Shown here: in pieces, positions 51,608 through 62,400 of the stretch
Numbering within the stretch: position 1 is the stretch's first letter
Layout: each line of letters begins with the position of its first letter
Assembly: GCA_963827705.1 (NCBI GenBank)
Contig: CAWHBN010000013.1
Coordinates: 248,001-312,000, forward strand
DNA length: 64,000 bases
Reading direction: 5' to 3'
Source: JACDAN01 sp963827705
GTDB taxonomy: Bacteria; Actinomycetota; Thermoleophilia; Gaiellales; Gaiellaceae
Notes under the pieces: model-generated
What the model was told of the DNA's origin: nothing
Databases searched by the model: none
The model's input: only the letters and a program-made list of their open reading frames with translations
Translations under genes and position numbers: made by a program

Positions 51608-52958
51608 GTGAACACACCGAAGCTGGCAGCCGTCGTCCTCGCGGGAGGGCTCGGCACGCGGATGCGGTCGGCGACGCCGAAGCATCTCCACCGGCTGCTC
51701 GGTCGGCGCCTGGTCGACTGGGTGATCGAGGCCGGGCTCGCGCTCGAGCCCGCGCGGCTCGTCGTCGTGAGCTCGCCGCGACTTCGCGGGCGAGTTCGAC
51801 GGGGTCGAGGTCGCCGTCCAGGAGACTCCCAGAGGCACCGGCGACGCGCTCGCCTCCGCGAGGGACGCGCTCGCGTCACAGGCGGGTGAAGTGCTCGTGC
51901 TCTCGGGCGACGCGCCGCTCCTGCGCCCGGAGACGCTTGCGTCGCTCGTCGAGACCCACCGCAGCGGAGACGCGGCCGCCACCGTGCTCACGTTCCGCAG
52001 AGACGACCCGGGGAGCTACGGCCGGATCGTCCGAGGTGACGACGGCGACGTCCGTGCCATCGTCGAAGCGACAGACGCGACACCGGAGGAGCTCGCGCTC
52101 GACGAAGTCAACTCGTCGATCTACGTCTTCCGTGGAGAGGCGCTCTGGCCCGCGCTCGATCGGCTCGATCCGGTCAACGCGCAGGGCGAGCTCTACCTCA
52201 CCGACGCCGTGCGGCACCTCGTCGACGCCGGCGAGCGCGTCCTCGCATTCGAAGCCGACGACCGGACCGAGCCGGAAGGCGTGAACACGCGGGTCGAGCT
52301 TGCCGCCGCCGCCGCCGCACTCCGCGACCGGATCAACGAGGCGCACATGCTGGCGGGGGTCACAATCGTCGACCCGGCGACCACCTGGATCGAGCCGTCG
52401 GTCGAGATCGAGGCCGACGCCGTGATCGGCCCGTTCACGGTGCTGAACGGCCGCACGACGGTCGGCGAAGGCGCCAGTGTCGGCCCGCACGTGGTCGCCG
52501 TCGACGCCGCGATCGGCCCGCGTGTGCTCGTTGGTCCGTTCTGTTACCTTCGCCCCGGCACTGTTCTCGAGGCGGGCGCGAAAGCGGGCACATTCGTGGA
52601 GATCAAGAATTCGCGCGTGGGCGAGGGCACCAAGGTGCCGCATCTCTCCTATATCGGTGACGCCGACGTCGCGGAGGGCGTGAACATCGGCGCGGGAAAC
52701 ATCACCGCGAACCTCGCGCACAAGCCGGGTCAGCCCAAGGGACGCACGACGATCGGCCGGAACGTCAGGACCGGTGTCCAGAATGCCTTCATTGCCCCTG
52801 TCGAGATCGGGGACGGTGCTTGGATTGGCGCGGGATCAGTCATCACGAGGGACGTCCCGCCGGGCGCGCTCGGCATCGCCCGGGCGCGGCAAGAGAACAA
52901 AGAAGGCTACGCCGACCGTGGAACCGACCAAAGCCAGGGAACCAGTGACGACGACTGA
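51608..52958 (+). CDS. glmU: Bifunctional N-acetylglucosamine-1-phosphate uridyltransferase GlmU, one frameshift
   Basis: About 449 residues once repaired. Uridyltransferase domain starts AAVVLAGGLGTRMRSATPKH; after the shift LSGDAPLLRPETLASLVE, then the left-handed beta-helix acetyltransferase domain from about 250 (PVEIGDGAWIGAGSVITRD, KVPHLSYIGDADVAEGVNIG). One extra base near 51780 (SSP-RL for SSP-DFAGEF) breaks the frame, and removing it makes the length divisible by three. It makes UDP-GlcNAc for the cell wall. GTG start 15 bases after the tRNA. Confidence 0.93.
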
Positions 52959-54006
52959 GGTCGCGCCGCTGCCCGGACTGGAGGCTCCGGTGACGCAGTC
53001 GACACCGAAGCCGCAGAACTGGCTCGAGCGCGGGCCGTCGAAGCGCTTGATGCTGGTCTCCGGCCGGTCCCATCCGGACCTGGCCGAGGACATCGCGGCC
53101 AAGCTCGGAGTCTCGCTGAGCCCCGTCGAGCTGAAGACGTTCGCCAACGGCGAGGTCTACTGCCGGTACGAGGAGTCGGTGCGCGGAGCCGACCTGTTCA
53201 TCGTCCAGTCCTGCGCGGGCGTCGGGAAGGTCAACGCCTACCTGTGGGAGCTCCTCGAGATGATCAACGCGGCCAAGCTGGCGTCGGTCAAGCGGGTCAC
53301 GGCCGTCATGCCGTGGTTCCCGTACTCGCGCCAGGACAAGAAGTCCGCGCCTCGGGAGCCGATCTCCGCCCGCCTCCTCGCGGACACGCTGGAGAAGGCG
53401 GCGTGCGTCGACCGGGTCCTGACGATGGACCTTCATACCGGCCAGATCCAGGGGTTTTTCACCATTCCAGTGGACCACATGACCGCCCTGCCACTGTTCG
53501 CGCAGTACTTCCGCGACAAGGGCCTTTCGGGCGATCATGTCGTCTCTGTCTCGCCGGACGCCGGGCGTGCCAAGCTCGCACGCCGCTTCGGCCAGATGCT
53601 CGAGGCCGACCTCGCAATCATGAACAAGACGAGGCCGGCGCACGACCTGGCCTCGATCACGGAGGTCATCGGCGACGTCCGCGGCAAGACCGCGCTGATG
53701 GGTGACGACATGATCCTCACGGGCGGCACCCTTCTGGCCGGTGCGAAGGCTCTGCGGGAGGCGGGTGCGAAGGAGGTCTACGTCTTCGCTACTCACGGTC
53801 ACTTCGTCGGTGACGCCCTCGAGAAGCTTGCGACCGATGAGCTCGCAGAGATCGTCGTCACGGACACGGTGCCGCTGCCCCCGCTCGATCGGCCGGACAA
53901 GCTGACCGTGCTCCCGGTCTCGGGGCTCCTGGCCGACACGATCATGAACGTCTTCGCCGACGAGTCCGTGTCGGCGGTCTTCCAGGGCGCGAATCAGCTT
54001 TTCTAA
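52945..54006 (+). CDS. prs: Ribose-phosphate pyrophosphokinase
   Basis: 353 residues, about 30 longer at the N-terminus than usual. RLMLVSGRSHPDLAEDIAAK, MDLHTGQIQGFFTIPVDHM and VSPDAGRAKLARRFG are standard, and the ribose-5-phosphate loop reads GDDMILTGGT, where most enzymes have DDMIDT. The GTG at 52945 has AGGGA six bases upstream and overlaps the glmU end; GTG 52918 is an alternative. It makes PRPP for nucleotides, His and Trp. Confidence 0.93.
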   Translation: MTTTEVAPLPGLEAPVTQSTPKPQNWLERGPSKRLMLVSGRSHPDLAEDIAAKLGVSLSPVELKTFANGEVYCRYEESVRGADLFIVQSCAGVGKVNAYLWELLEMINAAKLASVKRVTAVMPWFPYSRQDKKSAPREPISARLLADTLEKAACVDRVLTMDLHTGQIQGFFTIPVDHMTALPLFAQYFRDKGLSGDHVVSVSPDAGRAKLARRFGQMLEADLAIMNKTRPAHDLASITEVIGDVRGKTALMGDDMILTGGTLLAGAKALREAGAKEVYVFATHGHFVGDALEKLATDELAEIVVTDTVPLPPLDRPDKLTVLPVSGLLADTIMNVFADESVSAVFQGANQLF

Positions 54007-54007
54007 G

Positions 54008-55474
54008 GCGAGGGTCCTGGTCGGCGGTGCGGTCGCCGCGCTGTGCGGCCTGCTCCTGTACCGGATCGCGCCCGACGTCGGCGGCAAGCCGCTGTACGAG
54101 GACGAGGCGGTCGCAGGCCTGATCTCCGTGCGGCCGCTCGACGAGGTGCTCGAGACGGTGATGGTCGACCGCGGCGGCGCTCCGCTCCATTTCGTGCTGA
54201 GCCACGGCGTGTTCGCCCTGGACACGAGCGCCGAGGCGCTTCGCTGGCTGTCGGTCGTGTGCGCGGTAGCGGCGGTACCGCTGTGCTTCGACCTCGGCCG
54301 GCGGCTCGGTGGGCAGTCAGCCGGGCTGGTCGCCGCTGCGGTCGCCGCCTCGTCGACGGCGCTCGCGGTCTACGGGAGCTTCGGGCGGATGTACGCGCTC
54401 TACGTGCTCGTCGCTGCGCTTGCCGCAGACCTGTTCGTCCGGGCGCTGGAGCGGCGGACTCCAGGCGCCGTGGCCGCTGCAGCCGCGGCGTTCTGGCTGC
54501 TCCCCGCAGTTCATCCCTACGGCCTGATCCCCGCGCTCGTCGCGCTGGCGGTCGCCGCCGTGCTCTGGCGGAGGCGCTCGTTGCGGAACGCGCTGCCCGT
54601 CGCGGTCGCGGTCCTGGCCGCGATCCCCTTCGTGCTCGCGGACCTCCGGCTGGCGCAGCGGTCGGAGGTGGGGGAGGGCGGCTCGGCGCTGGCCTCGCCC
54701 GGCGACGCATGGGGCGAGCTCGTGGCGGCCCTCTCGTCGTTCGCGGGCGGCGACGGACTGGCGCTCGTGTTCTTCAGCGTGTTGGCGATCGTGGGGATCG
54801 GCGTGCTCGCCTTGCGGAGCCCTGCCGTCGTGGTCCTCGCCGCTGCCGTTCTCGTGCCGCCTGTGCTCTTCGTCGTCGTCCCTACGGGCTCTGATCCGGA
54901 CCTTTCGCCTCGGCATCTCTTCTATGGGCTGCCGCTCTGGGCGGCCGCGATCGGCGTCGGAGTCGCCTCGCTGCGCCGCTGGTTGCCGGAGCGCGTGTGG
55001 TTCGTCGTCGTCGGAGCGGTAATCGCCGGCGCCGTCGTGGCGCCGGCAAGCGCTCTCCGAGATCCGCGCGAGCTCGGCCTCCTCCCGACAGCCACGCCGG
55101 GCGACGTCCGAGCGGGCGCCGGCGACCTGCTTTTTCCGTACGCGACGCCGTTCCTCGCCGAGCTGGGCAGCGTCCAGGAGGCGCTCGCGCTCCCGCAGGG
55201 GCCCGGCGACCAGATCCTGAGGGCGCTCGAACATGCAGACGAGCCGATCCGTGCGGTTCGCGTTGCGGTGCCCCGACGGGAATGGGAGGTCGTGACGATT
55301 CGCGGGCCGCTCGACAAGCAGCGTGCCCTCGCCGCCGCCGCCGACGCAATCGCGAACGCCGCACATCCACCGGCGCTCGACTGGTGGTACGAGCTTGTCG
55401 AGCGGGGCCTGCGTGACGCGCTCTCTAGCTACACTGCCGCGCCGTGGCAGGTGAACGGATCAAGCTCGAAGTAG
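54008..55474 (+). CDS. GT39-like membrane glycosyltransferase, start unclear
   Basis: A polytopic protein with about ten membrane segments. The region LYEDEAVAGLISVRPLDEV and ETVMVDRGGAPLHFVLSHG is typical of dolichyl-phosphate-mannose/ArnT-type transferases (acidic D/E in the first loop). The first usable start is GTG at 54128, but clearly coding sequence, including the first membrane helix (VLVGGAVAALCGLLLYRIA), extends back to about 54005 with no ATG, GTG or TTG in frame. A nearby indel or a rare start codon is likely. It overlaps rplY by 31 bases. Confidence 0.78.
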   Translation, partial: ARVLVGGAVAALCGLLLYRIAPDVGGKPLYEDEAVAGLISVRPLDEVLETVMVDRGGAPLHFVLSHGVFALDTSAEALRWLSVVCAVAAVPLCFDLGRRLGGQSAGLVAAAVAASSTALAVYGSFGRMYALYVLVAALAADLFVRALERRTPGAVAAAAAAFWLLPAVHPYGLIPALVALAVAAVLWRRRSLRNALPVAVAVLAAIPFVLADLRLAQRSEVGEGGSALASPGDAWGELVAALSSFAGGDGLALVFFSVLAIVGIGVLALRSPAVVVLAAAVLVPPVLFVVVPTGSDPDLSPRHLFYGLPLWAAAIGVGVASLRRWLPERVWFVVVGAVIAGAVVAPASALRDPRELGLLPTATPGDVRAGAGDLLFPYATPFLAELGSVQEALALPQGPGDQILRALEHADEPIRAVRVAVPRREWEVVTIRGPLDKQRALAAAADAIANAAHPPALDWWYELVERGLRDALSSYTAAPWQVNGSSSK

Positions 55475-56166
55475 CGGAGCGCGAGGGACGCGGTTCCTCC
55501 GATTCGCGCCGCCTGCGCCGCGACGGGATGATTCCCGGCGTCCTCTACGGGCGCGGGAAGACGCCGCACGCGATCTGTGTCTCCGAGCGAGAGCTTCGCC
55601 GCGTCCTGACCGGCCCCTCGGGCCTGCACGCGATCCTCGACGTCGTGCTCGAAGGCCAAAAGACGACCCATGCGTCGATCCTCAAGGACTATCAGCAGGA
55701 CGTGATCTCCGGCCGCATCGCTCACATCGACCTCCAGGAGGTCCGCCTCGACCAGCCGATCCAGGCGCAGGTGGTCATCGAGCTCGTCGGTGAGTCCGCC
55801 GGTACGAAGGAGGGCGGCGTGCTCTCGCAGGTCACGCGCGAGATCAACGTCGAGGCGCTGCCGATGGAGATCCCCGAGCGAATCGAGGTCGACATCTCGG
55901 AGATGCACATCGGCGACACGCTTCGCCTGGTGGACATCGCCGGGCAAGAGGGAGTGACGTTCCTCGACGATCCAGAGGAGACGGTGCTCGCGACGGTGAC
56001 GGTGCCGACGCAGATCGTCGAGCCCGAGCCCGAGGAAGAGGAGCTCGAGGAAGGCGAGGAGCTGGCCGAGGGCGAGGAGCCGCCGGAGGGCGCAGCCGAG
56101 GGCGAAGAGCCGTCCGCCGAGGCCGATTCGGGCGAGGGCGGCGAGCCCGAGACCACCGAGGGCTAG
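55444..56166 (+). CDS. rplY: 50S ribosomal protein L25 (CTC form)
   Basis: 240 residues. An L25 domain (KLEVAEREGRGSSDSRRLRR, GMIPGVLYGRGKTPHAI) is followed by the TL5/CTC C-terminal domain (GVLSQVTREINVEALPMEIP) and an unusually acidic Glu/Gly-rich tail of about 55 residues. It binds 5S rRNA. GTG start 8 bases after TACACT; pth follows at once. Confidence 0.95.
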   Translation: MAGERIKLEVAEREGRGSSDSRRLRRDGMIPGVLYGRGKTPHAICVSERELRRVLTGPSGLHAILDVVLEGQKTTHASILKDYQQDVISGRIAHIDLQEVRLDQPIQAQVVIELVGESAGTKEGGVLSQVTREINVEALPMEIPERIEVDISEMHIGDTLRLVDIAGQEGVTFLDDPEETVLATVTVPTQIVEPEPEEEELEEGEELAEGEEPPEGAAEGEEPSAEADSGEGGEPETTEG

Positions 56167-56760
56167 TTGCCCCTGTTTCGTCGGGGCGAGCGCGCCTCGA
56201 CGCTGGTTCTTCTCATCGCGGGTCTGGGCAACCCGGGTCGCGAGTACGAGCGCACCCGCCACAACGCCGGCTGGATGGTGATGGACGAGCTGGCCCGGAG
56301 GCACGGCGGCTCGTTCCGAAGCAAGTTCTCCGGGCAGCTTTCGGAGACTCGCCTCGACGACCTGAAGCTCGCGCTGCTCAAGCCCGAGACGTATATGAAC
56401 GTCTCCGGCCAATCGATCGGAGCCGCGCGGAAGTTCTTCAAGGTCGACCCGGCCGACGTCCTCATCGTTCATGACGACGTCGACCTGGAGCCCGGGCGGC
56501 TGCAGGCGAAGTTCGGCGGCGGGCTCGCCGGCCACAACGGCCTGCGCTCGATCGCCCAGACGCTCGGGACGAACGACTTCCTGCGCCTGCGGATTGGTGT
56601 CGGGCGGCCCGGGCGGGGCGACCGGCGCAGCGTCGCCGACTACGTCCTCGGCGGTTTCGAGCCCGAAGTCGACCTCGATGAGCTGATCGGGCGATCAGCG
56701 GATGCTGTCGAGACCATGGCGCGCGACGGGCTCGAGGAGGCGCAGCGCCGGTACAACTAG
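56167..56760 (+). CDS. pth: Peptidyl-tRNA hydrolase
   Basis: 197 residues. GLGNPGREYERTRHNAGWMV holds the catalytic His, then KPETYMNVSGQSIG, IVHDDVDLEPGRLQAKFGGG and GHNGLRSIAQTLG. Frees tRNA from prematurely released peptides. The TTG start directly follows the rplY stop; an extension of 16 residues (MPLFRRGERASTLVLL) precedes the family core, so a later start cannot be excluded. Confidence 0.96.
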   Translation: MPLFRRGERASTLVLLIAGLGNPGREYERTRHNAGWMVMDELARRHGGSFRSKFSGQLSETRLDDLKLALLKPETYMNVSGQSIGAARKFFKVDPADVLIVHDDVDLEPGRLQAKFGGGLAGHNGLRSIAQTLGTNDFLRLRIGVGRPGRGDRRSVADYVLGGFEPEVDLDELIGRSADAVETMARDGLEEAQRRYN

Positions 56761-56764
56761 TTCC

Positions 56765-58774
56765 ATGGATCGCGTGGTCGTCTCCGTAGGCGAAGGGCCA
56801 GGCGGCCGACGGCGCGCGGGCGCCGCGCCCGGTCCGCGTCAGGGACGGACTTGGTGGGAAGTCATGCATCCCGAGGGCTCGGAAGGAACCTGGCGCGACC
56901 TTCCGGGTCTTCTGGGCGACTCGATGCGGCTGGTCTGGAGCTCCGGCCGCAACACATTCCTGCTCACGTCCAGCCTCCAGCTTCTGACTGCAGTCGGCGT
57001 CGTCGTGCAGCTCTTCGTGGCGAAAGCCGTCTTCGAGTCGGTCCTCGGAAGCGGTGGCAACGCCGACCTGGCAGGTGTCGGGCCGCCGCTCGTCGCGCTC
57101 GTCGCCGTCACGGTTGCCCTCGATCTCGCCCGCGCGATCCAGGGCGAACAGAGCCGCGTCCTCGGCGAGCTGGTCGGCCGCAAGGCGATCGACCGCGTGC
57201 TCGACGTGTCCACCAGGATCGACCTGCTCGCCTTCGAGTCGCCGGAGTTCTACGACCGGCTCCAGCGCGCCCGTGCCCAGGGGCAATTCCGGGCGCTTCA
57301 GACCGTCAACGGCCTGCTGGGGATCGTCGGCTCACTCATGACGGCGGCGGCGATCGTCTTTGCGCTGGCAGCCCTGCAGCCGCTGCTGCTGCCCTTCGTG
57401 CTCATCGGGTACCTGCCACTCTGGGTCGTCGCCTCCCTGAACACGCGCGATCTCTACCGCTACGCGCGGGGAATGACGCCGAACGATCGGCAGCGCAGCT
57501 ATCTCCAGAACGTCCTCATGGGCCGTAACGCGGCGAAGGAGGTGCGCGCCTTCAACCTGGCTGGGTTCCTTCGGCGCCGGTACGACACGCTCTACGACGA
57601 GCGGATCGCCGAGCTGCGGCAGCTCGCGAAGCGCAGGACGGCCCGGGCGCTGCTCGGCTCAATCACGTCGTCGGCGGTCACCGTCGGGACGATCGCGATG
57701 CTCGCCTGGCTGTACACCACCGATCGCATGTCGCTGGCGGCGGCCGGCGCGGCGGTCTTCGGCCTCTACCAGCTCGCAAACCAGCTGCGCGGGCTCCACA
57801 TGAGCGCGACCTCCTTGTACGAGGCAACGCTCTTCATCCGCGACTACTCGTCCTTCCTGAAACTCGAGCCGTCCGTCGAGGAAGCGGAGGGTCGGACGCC
57901 GGCGCCGAAGTCGTTCGATCGCCTGACCGTGGAAGACGTGTCGTTCACGTACCCGGAGTCGAACCGTCCGGCGGTGGACGGCGTTTCGCTCGAGATCGGC
58001 AAGGGCGAGATCATCGCGCTCGTTGGCGAGAACGGCTCGGGCAAAACGACGCTCGCAAAGATGCTCGCGGGGCTGTACCGGCCCGAGACCGGGAGGATCC
58101 GCTGGGACGACCTCGATCTCGCGGATGTGGACGCAGACGATCTTCGCCGCGCCGTCGCCGTGATCTTCCAGGACTTCGAGCGCTACCTGCTTCCCGCGCG
58201 CGAGAACGTCGGCCTGGGGCGAAAGGAGCGAATCGACGACGTCGATGCGATCCTCGAGGCGGCCGCGCGCGCGGACGCCCATGAGTTCCTCGCGTCGCTC
58301 CCCGAAGGGTACGAGACGATGCTCGGCCGCGAGTTCTCCGGCGGCTTCGACCTCTCGATCGGCCAGTGGCAGCGCGTGGCGCTCGCGCGCGCATTCTTCC
58401 GCGACGCGCCGTTCGTGATCCTCGACGAGCCGACTGCGTCGCTCGACGCGCGGGCCGAGAGCAACCTCTTCCAGCGAATGCGGGAGCTGCTCCACGGCCG
58501 GTCGGTGGTGCTGATCTCGCATCGGTTCTCGAGCGTGCGCTCGGCGGATCGCATCTACGTGCTGCACGAGGGGCGCGTGGTCGAGGAGGGCTCGCACGAG
58601 GAGCTGATGAAGCGCGACGGCCTCTACGCGGAGCTCTTCACGCTGCAGGCGCGTGCCTATGTCGACCGACCGACGGCGGTCGGTGGCGGTGACGACGAGG
58701 ACGAGCTTGGCGACCCCGACGAGCCGGAGGAGCCGGAGGAGCCGATGGAGCAAGTCGTCTACGGGACGCCCTGA
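56765..58774 (+). CDS. ABC transporter, fused permease-ATPase
   Basis: 669 residues. A six-helix transmembrane domain at about 60-370 (LLTSSLQLLTAVGVVVQLFV, LLGIVGSLMTAAAIVFALAA) and an ATPase domain at about 400-630 with GENGSGKTTLAKML, signature LSIGQWQRVALARAF and VILDEPTASLDARAE. This is the exporter half-transporter layout, which works as a dimer. Some relatives export peptides; here the substrate is unknown. A 30-residue acidic tail ends the chain. Confidence 0.93.
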   Translation: MDRVVVSVGEGPGGRRRAGAAPGPRQGRTWWEVMHPEGSEGTWRDLPGLLGDSMRLVWSSGRNTFLLTSSLQLLTAVGVVVQLFVAKAVFESVLGSGGNADLAGVGPPLVALVAVTVALDLARAIQGEQSRVLGELVGRKAIDRVLDVSTRIDLLAFESPEFYDRLQRARAQGQFRALQTVNGLLGIVGSLMTAAAIVFALAALQPLLLPFVLIGYLPLWVVASLNTRDLYRYARGMTPNDRQRSYLQNVLMGRNAAKEVRAFNLAGFLRRRYDTLYDERIAELRQLAKRRTARALLGSITSSAVTVGTIAMLAWLYTTDRMSLAAAGAAVFGLYQLANQLRGLHMSATSLYEATLFIRDYSSFLKLEPSVEEAEGRTPAPKSFDRLTVEDVSFTYPESNRPAVDGVSLEIGKGEIIALVGENGSGKTTLAKMLAGLYRPETGRIRWDDLDLADVDADDLRRAVAVIFQDFERYLLPARENVGLGRKERIDDVDAILEAAARADAHEFLASLPEGYETMLGREFSGGFDLSIGQWQRVALARAFFRDAPFVILDEPTASLDARAESNLFQRMRELLHGRSVVLISHRFSSVRSADRIYVLHEGRVVEEGSHEELMKRDGLYAELFTLQARAYVDRPTAVGGGDDEDELGDPDEPEEPEEPMEQVVYGTP

Positions 58775-58826
58775 CACTGACGCATTTTCCGCGCGGAATC
58801 GTCACAGGCACGCGCGAATCCGGGCG

Positions 58827-59375
58827 CTAGCCTCGAAGCTCATCCCCTTGGGTGGGTGGGGGCTCGGGATGGGTCCGACCTGCCAGTGCGCCTCGACCCT
58901 CGCCGAGCCGGAGCGCGTACCTCAGCTCGACCGGATGAGGCGGGAACTCCGACCTCGACCGGCCGCCGTCTTCCCGCCAGCCCCGCGCTTCGTAGAAGCG
59001 GCGCGCTCGTTCGTTCGCCTCGAGCACCCACAGGTGAGCGATCGCCCTGTCGCGGCGCAGCAACGCAAGAGCCTCGTCGTGGAGCGCGGCGCCGGCGCCG
59101 CGGCCCCACTCGGAAGGCAGCACGAACAGGTTCCGAAGCCATCCCGGCGAGACGGTCGCGAACCCTACGGGGCTGCCGGCTCGCTCGGCGATCACCACGG
59201 ACGTGTCATCGCTGCACAGCGCCTCCGCCCAGACCTCCCGCATCTGCGCATCGGGGAAGCGGTAGCGATCCGGCGGGAAGATCTCCGCGTACGCCGTCAT
59301 CGCGCTCTCGCGGTGAATCGCGAACAGCGCCTCGACGTCATCCGGCCGAGCCGCCCGGATCGAAAGCGGGCCCAT
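58827..59375 (-). CDS. GNAT family N-acetyltransferase
   Basis: 182 residues. GNAT fold: IRAARPDDVEALFAIHRESA, then LRNLFVLPSEWGRGAGAALH containing the acetyl-CoA loop (Q/RxxGxG/A form, here RGAGAA), and VLEANERARRFYEARGWRE. The acceptor is unknown. It converges on the ABC transporter gene; the gap between them holds GACG-CATTTT-CCGCGCGG-AAT-CGTC, a weak inverted repeat. Confidence 0.9.
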   Translation of the reverse strand: MGPLSIRAARPDDVEALFAIHRESAMTAYAEIFPPDRYRFPDAQMREVWAEALCSDDTSVVIAERAGSPVGFATVSPGWLRNLFVLPSEWGRGAGAALHDEALALLRRDRAIAHLWVLEANERARRFYEARGWREDGGRSRSEFPPHPVELRYALRLGEGRGALAGRTHPEPPPTQGDELRG

Positions 59376-59437
59376 CCCGCGATTGTCCCCGCGCGTACCA
59401 TTGACCGCCCCGGAACCTGACCGTTCCGGCGTTCGTC

Positions 59438-62400
59438 GTGGACCGTCCGGTGCTACACGTCGTCGCGCAGGAGCTCGCCGAGACCGAGCGCCTTCACGCG
59501 TTCGCGAACGAGATCAGAGAGGCGCACACGGGCCTCGCCGTCGAGGCCGCCGACCGCAAGGGACCGCGCGCGCGAGTTTCAGAGCCGGCGCTGCCGCTCC
59601 TCCTCGCCGCTCTCCACATCGAGCTCGAGCGGGGACTCGTGGTCGTGCTCCCCGAGGACTCGGACGCGCGGGACGCGGCCGAGGCGGCCGCGTGGTTCCT
59701 CGGCGACGATCGCGTCGCGCTCCTGCCGAGCCGCGGCGTCCGCTGGGGCTCCGGGCTCGAGCCGGCGCCGCACCTCGTCGGCGAGCGCGCCAGAGCACTC
59801 GACGTCCTCGCGGCCGGCGGCCTCGTCGCCGCCTCGGCGGCTGCGATCGCCGAGGGCCTTCCGCCTGCGGAGGCACGCCCGCAGCCGGTCAGGCTCCCGG
59901 AGGACGCCGACGAGGACCTGACGGAGCGATTCGCGCTCGCGGGCTACGAGCGCGTCGAGCGAGCGGAGGAACGAGGCCAGTTCGCCGTTCGCGGCGGGAT
60001 CGTCGACGTCTTCCCGACCACCGGCCGGGAGCCGCTCCGCCTCGAGCTCTTCGGGGACGAGATCGAGTCGATGCGCGCGTACTCGCCGTTCACGCAGCGC
60101 ACGCTGCACCCCGTCGAGAGCGCAGTGATCTATCCGGCCGGCGAGCGCCTCGCCGACCTGGCCGAGCCGACGCTGCCGGACGACGACGCGCCGGCCCCGG
60201 ACGACCTCGTCCCGCCGCTCGCCCGCGCGCCCGACCTCGTCTGGCAGCCCGACGCAGTCCGCTCGGTCTGGGAAGAGGAAGAGCTCCCGCCGCAGCCGCT
60301 CGAGGGCGCCGCCGAGCTCGACCCCTTCCCGACCGGACAGCCGATCTCGTTCGAGGCTCAGCGCCCAGCGATCGCCGCTCGCGGGCTCTCGGAGGCGGAA
60401 CAGGAGCTTGGGTCGCTCGTCCGCGGCGGCCTGCGCACGATCGTCGCCTTCGCGCACCGCGGCGAGGCGCTGCGCAACCAGAACCTGCTCCGGCGGGTCG
60501 ACGCACGCGTCATGGAAGAGGGCGAGAAGCTCCCCGCCGAAGCCGAGCTCCTCTATGCGGTCTCGCCGGCCCGCCGCGGCTTCGTCTGGCGCGACCTCGG
60601 TCTCGCGCTGCTGCCGGACACGCAAGTCTTCCGCCGCAAGCCGCGCCGCGCCGAGCACAGGGTCGGCCGGGCCCTCCAGTCGTTCGCCGACCTCCGCACC
60701 GGCGACCATGTCGTCCACGAGGACCACGGCGTCGGGAAGCTGCTCGGCTTCGAGACGAAGGAGGTCGCCGGCGTCACGCGCGACTACCTCCTGCTCGCCT
60801 TCCGCGGGGACGACAGGCTCTACGTCCCGCACGAGCAGCTCGGGAAGGTGTCGCGCTACATCGGTGCGAACGGCGGCGCGCCGGCGCTCTCGAAGCTCGG
60901 CGGCAAGGCATGGCAGCTGCTCAAGAGCCGGGCGCGCGAGGGCATCCGTGAGCTTGCCGGCGAGCTCATCCGGCTCTATGCCGAGCGGCAGCAGGCGCCG
61001 GGCGTCGCCTACGACCTCGAGCACGAGTACCTGGAGCAGCTCGAGGCGAGCTTCCCGTACCAGGAGACGGACGACCAGCGGGTGGCGATCGAGGCCGTCA
61101 AGGAAGACCTCGAGACACCCCGGCCGATGGACCGGCTCGTCTGCGGCGACGTCGGGTTCGGCAAGACGGAGGTCGCCGTCCGAGCCGCTTTCGCCGTCGC
61201 GCTCAACGGCAAGCAGACCCTGATGCTCGTCCCGACGACCGTGCTCGCCCAGCAGCACTGGAACACGTTCCGCGAGCGCTATCGCGACTTCCCGCTACGC
61301 GTCGAGATGGTCTCGCGCTTCCGCAGCACCAAGGAGACGAAGCAGGTGCTCGCCGACTTCGCACAGGGAAAAGTTGACGTCCTGATCGGGACGCATCGGG
61401 TGCTCTCGAGAGATGTGATCCCGAAGGACCTCGGGCTTGTGATCGTCGACGAGGAGCAGCGCTTCGGCGTCGCCCAGAAGGAGCTCCTGCGCCAGCTGCG
61501 CCTCGAGGTCGACGTCCTCGCCCTGACGGCGACTCCCATCCCGCGCACGCTCCATATGTCGCTCTCGGGCCTGCGGGACATCTCGATCATCGAGACGCCG
61601 CCCGAGGGCAGGCGCCCGATCCGGACGCACGTCGGCGAGTTCGACGAGGACCTGATCAAGCAGGCCCTCGAGCGGGAGGTCGCACGCGGCGGCCAGGCCT
61701 TCTTCCTCCACAACCGGGTCGAGACGATCGACGAGCGGGCCGCGTGGCTGCAGGCGCTTGCGCCAGATCTCCGCCTGATCGTCGCTCACGGGCAGATGCG
61801 GGAGAAGGAGCTCGAGGACCGGATGCTCTCGTTCCTGCGCGGCGACGCCGACGTGCTCGTCTCGACGACGATCATCGAATCGGGCCTCGACATCCCGCAG
61901 GCCAACACGTTGATCGTCGAGCGGGCCGACGCGCTCGGGCTCGCTCAGCTCTACCAGATCCGCGGGCGGGTGGGCCGCTCCGACCAGCTGGCGCACTCCT
62001 ACCTCTTCTATCCGGACGCGTCCGAGCTGACGCCGGAAGCGCGCGCCCGCCTCGCGACCCTTGCCGACCACACCGAGCTCGGCGCCGGCTTCGCGATCGC
62101 GATGCGCGACCTCGAGATCCGCGGCGCGGGCGACCTCCTGGGCGCCGAGCAGTCGGGCCATGTCGCGGCGCTCGGGTTCGAGCTCTACGTCGAGCTGCTC
62201 GGCGAGGCGGTCGCCGAGCTCTCGGGCGAGCGGCGGCCGACGGCCAGGCCCGTGCGCGTGGACGCCCGCGTCGACGCCTACGTGCCGAACACGTACGTCG
62301 ACTCGGAGGCGATGCGGATCGACCTGCACCGCCGGCTGGCGCTCGCGGAGACCGAAGACGAGCTGCGTGAGCTCGAGGCGTCGACCACCGACCGCTTCGG

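Noticed and set aside
58775..58826. Terminator between the ABC transporter and GNAT genes
   Set aside because: The inverted repeat is short and interrupted (GACG...CCGCGCGG...CGTC) with no T-run, so I do not list it as a feature.
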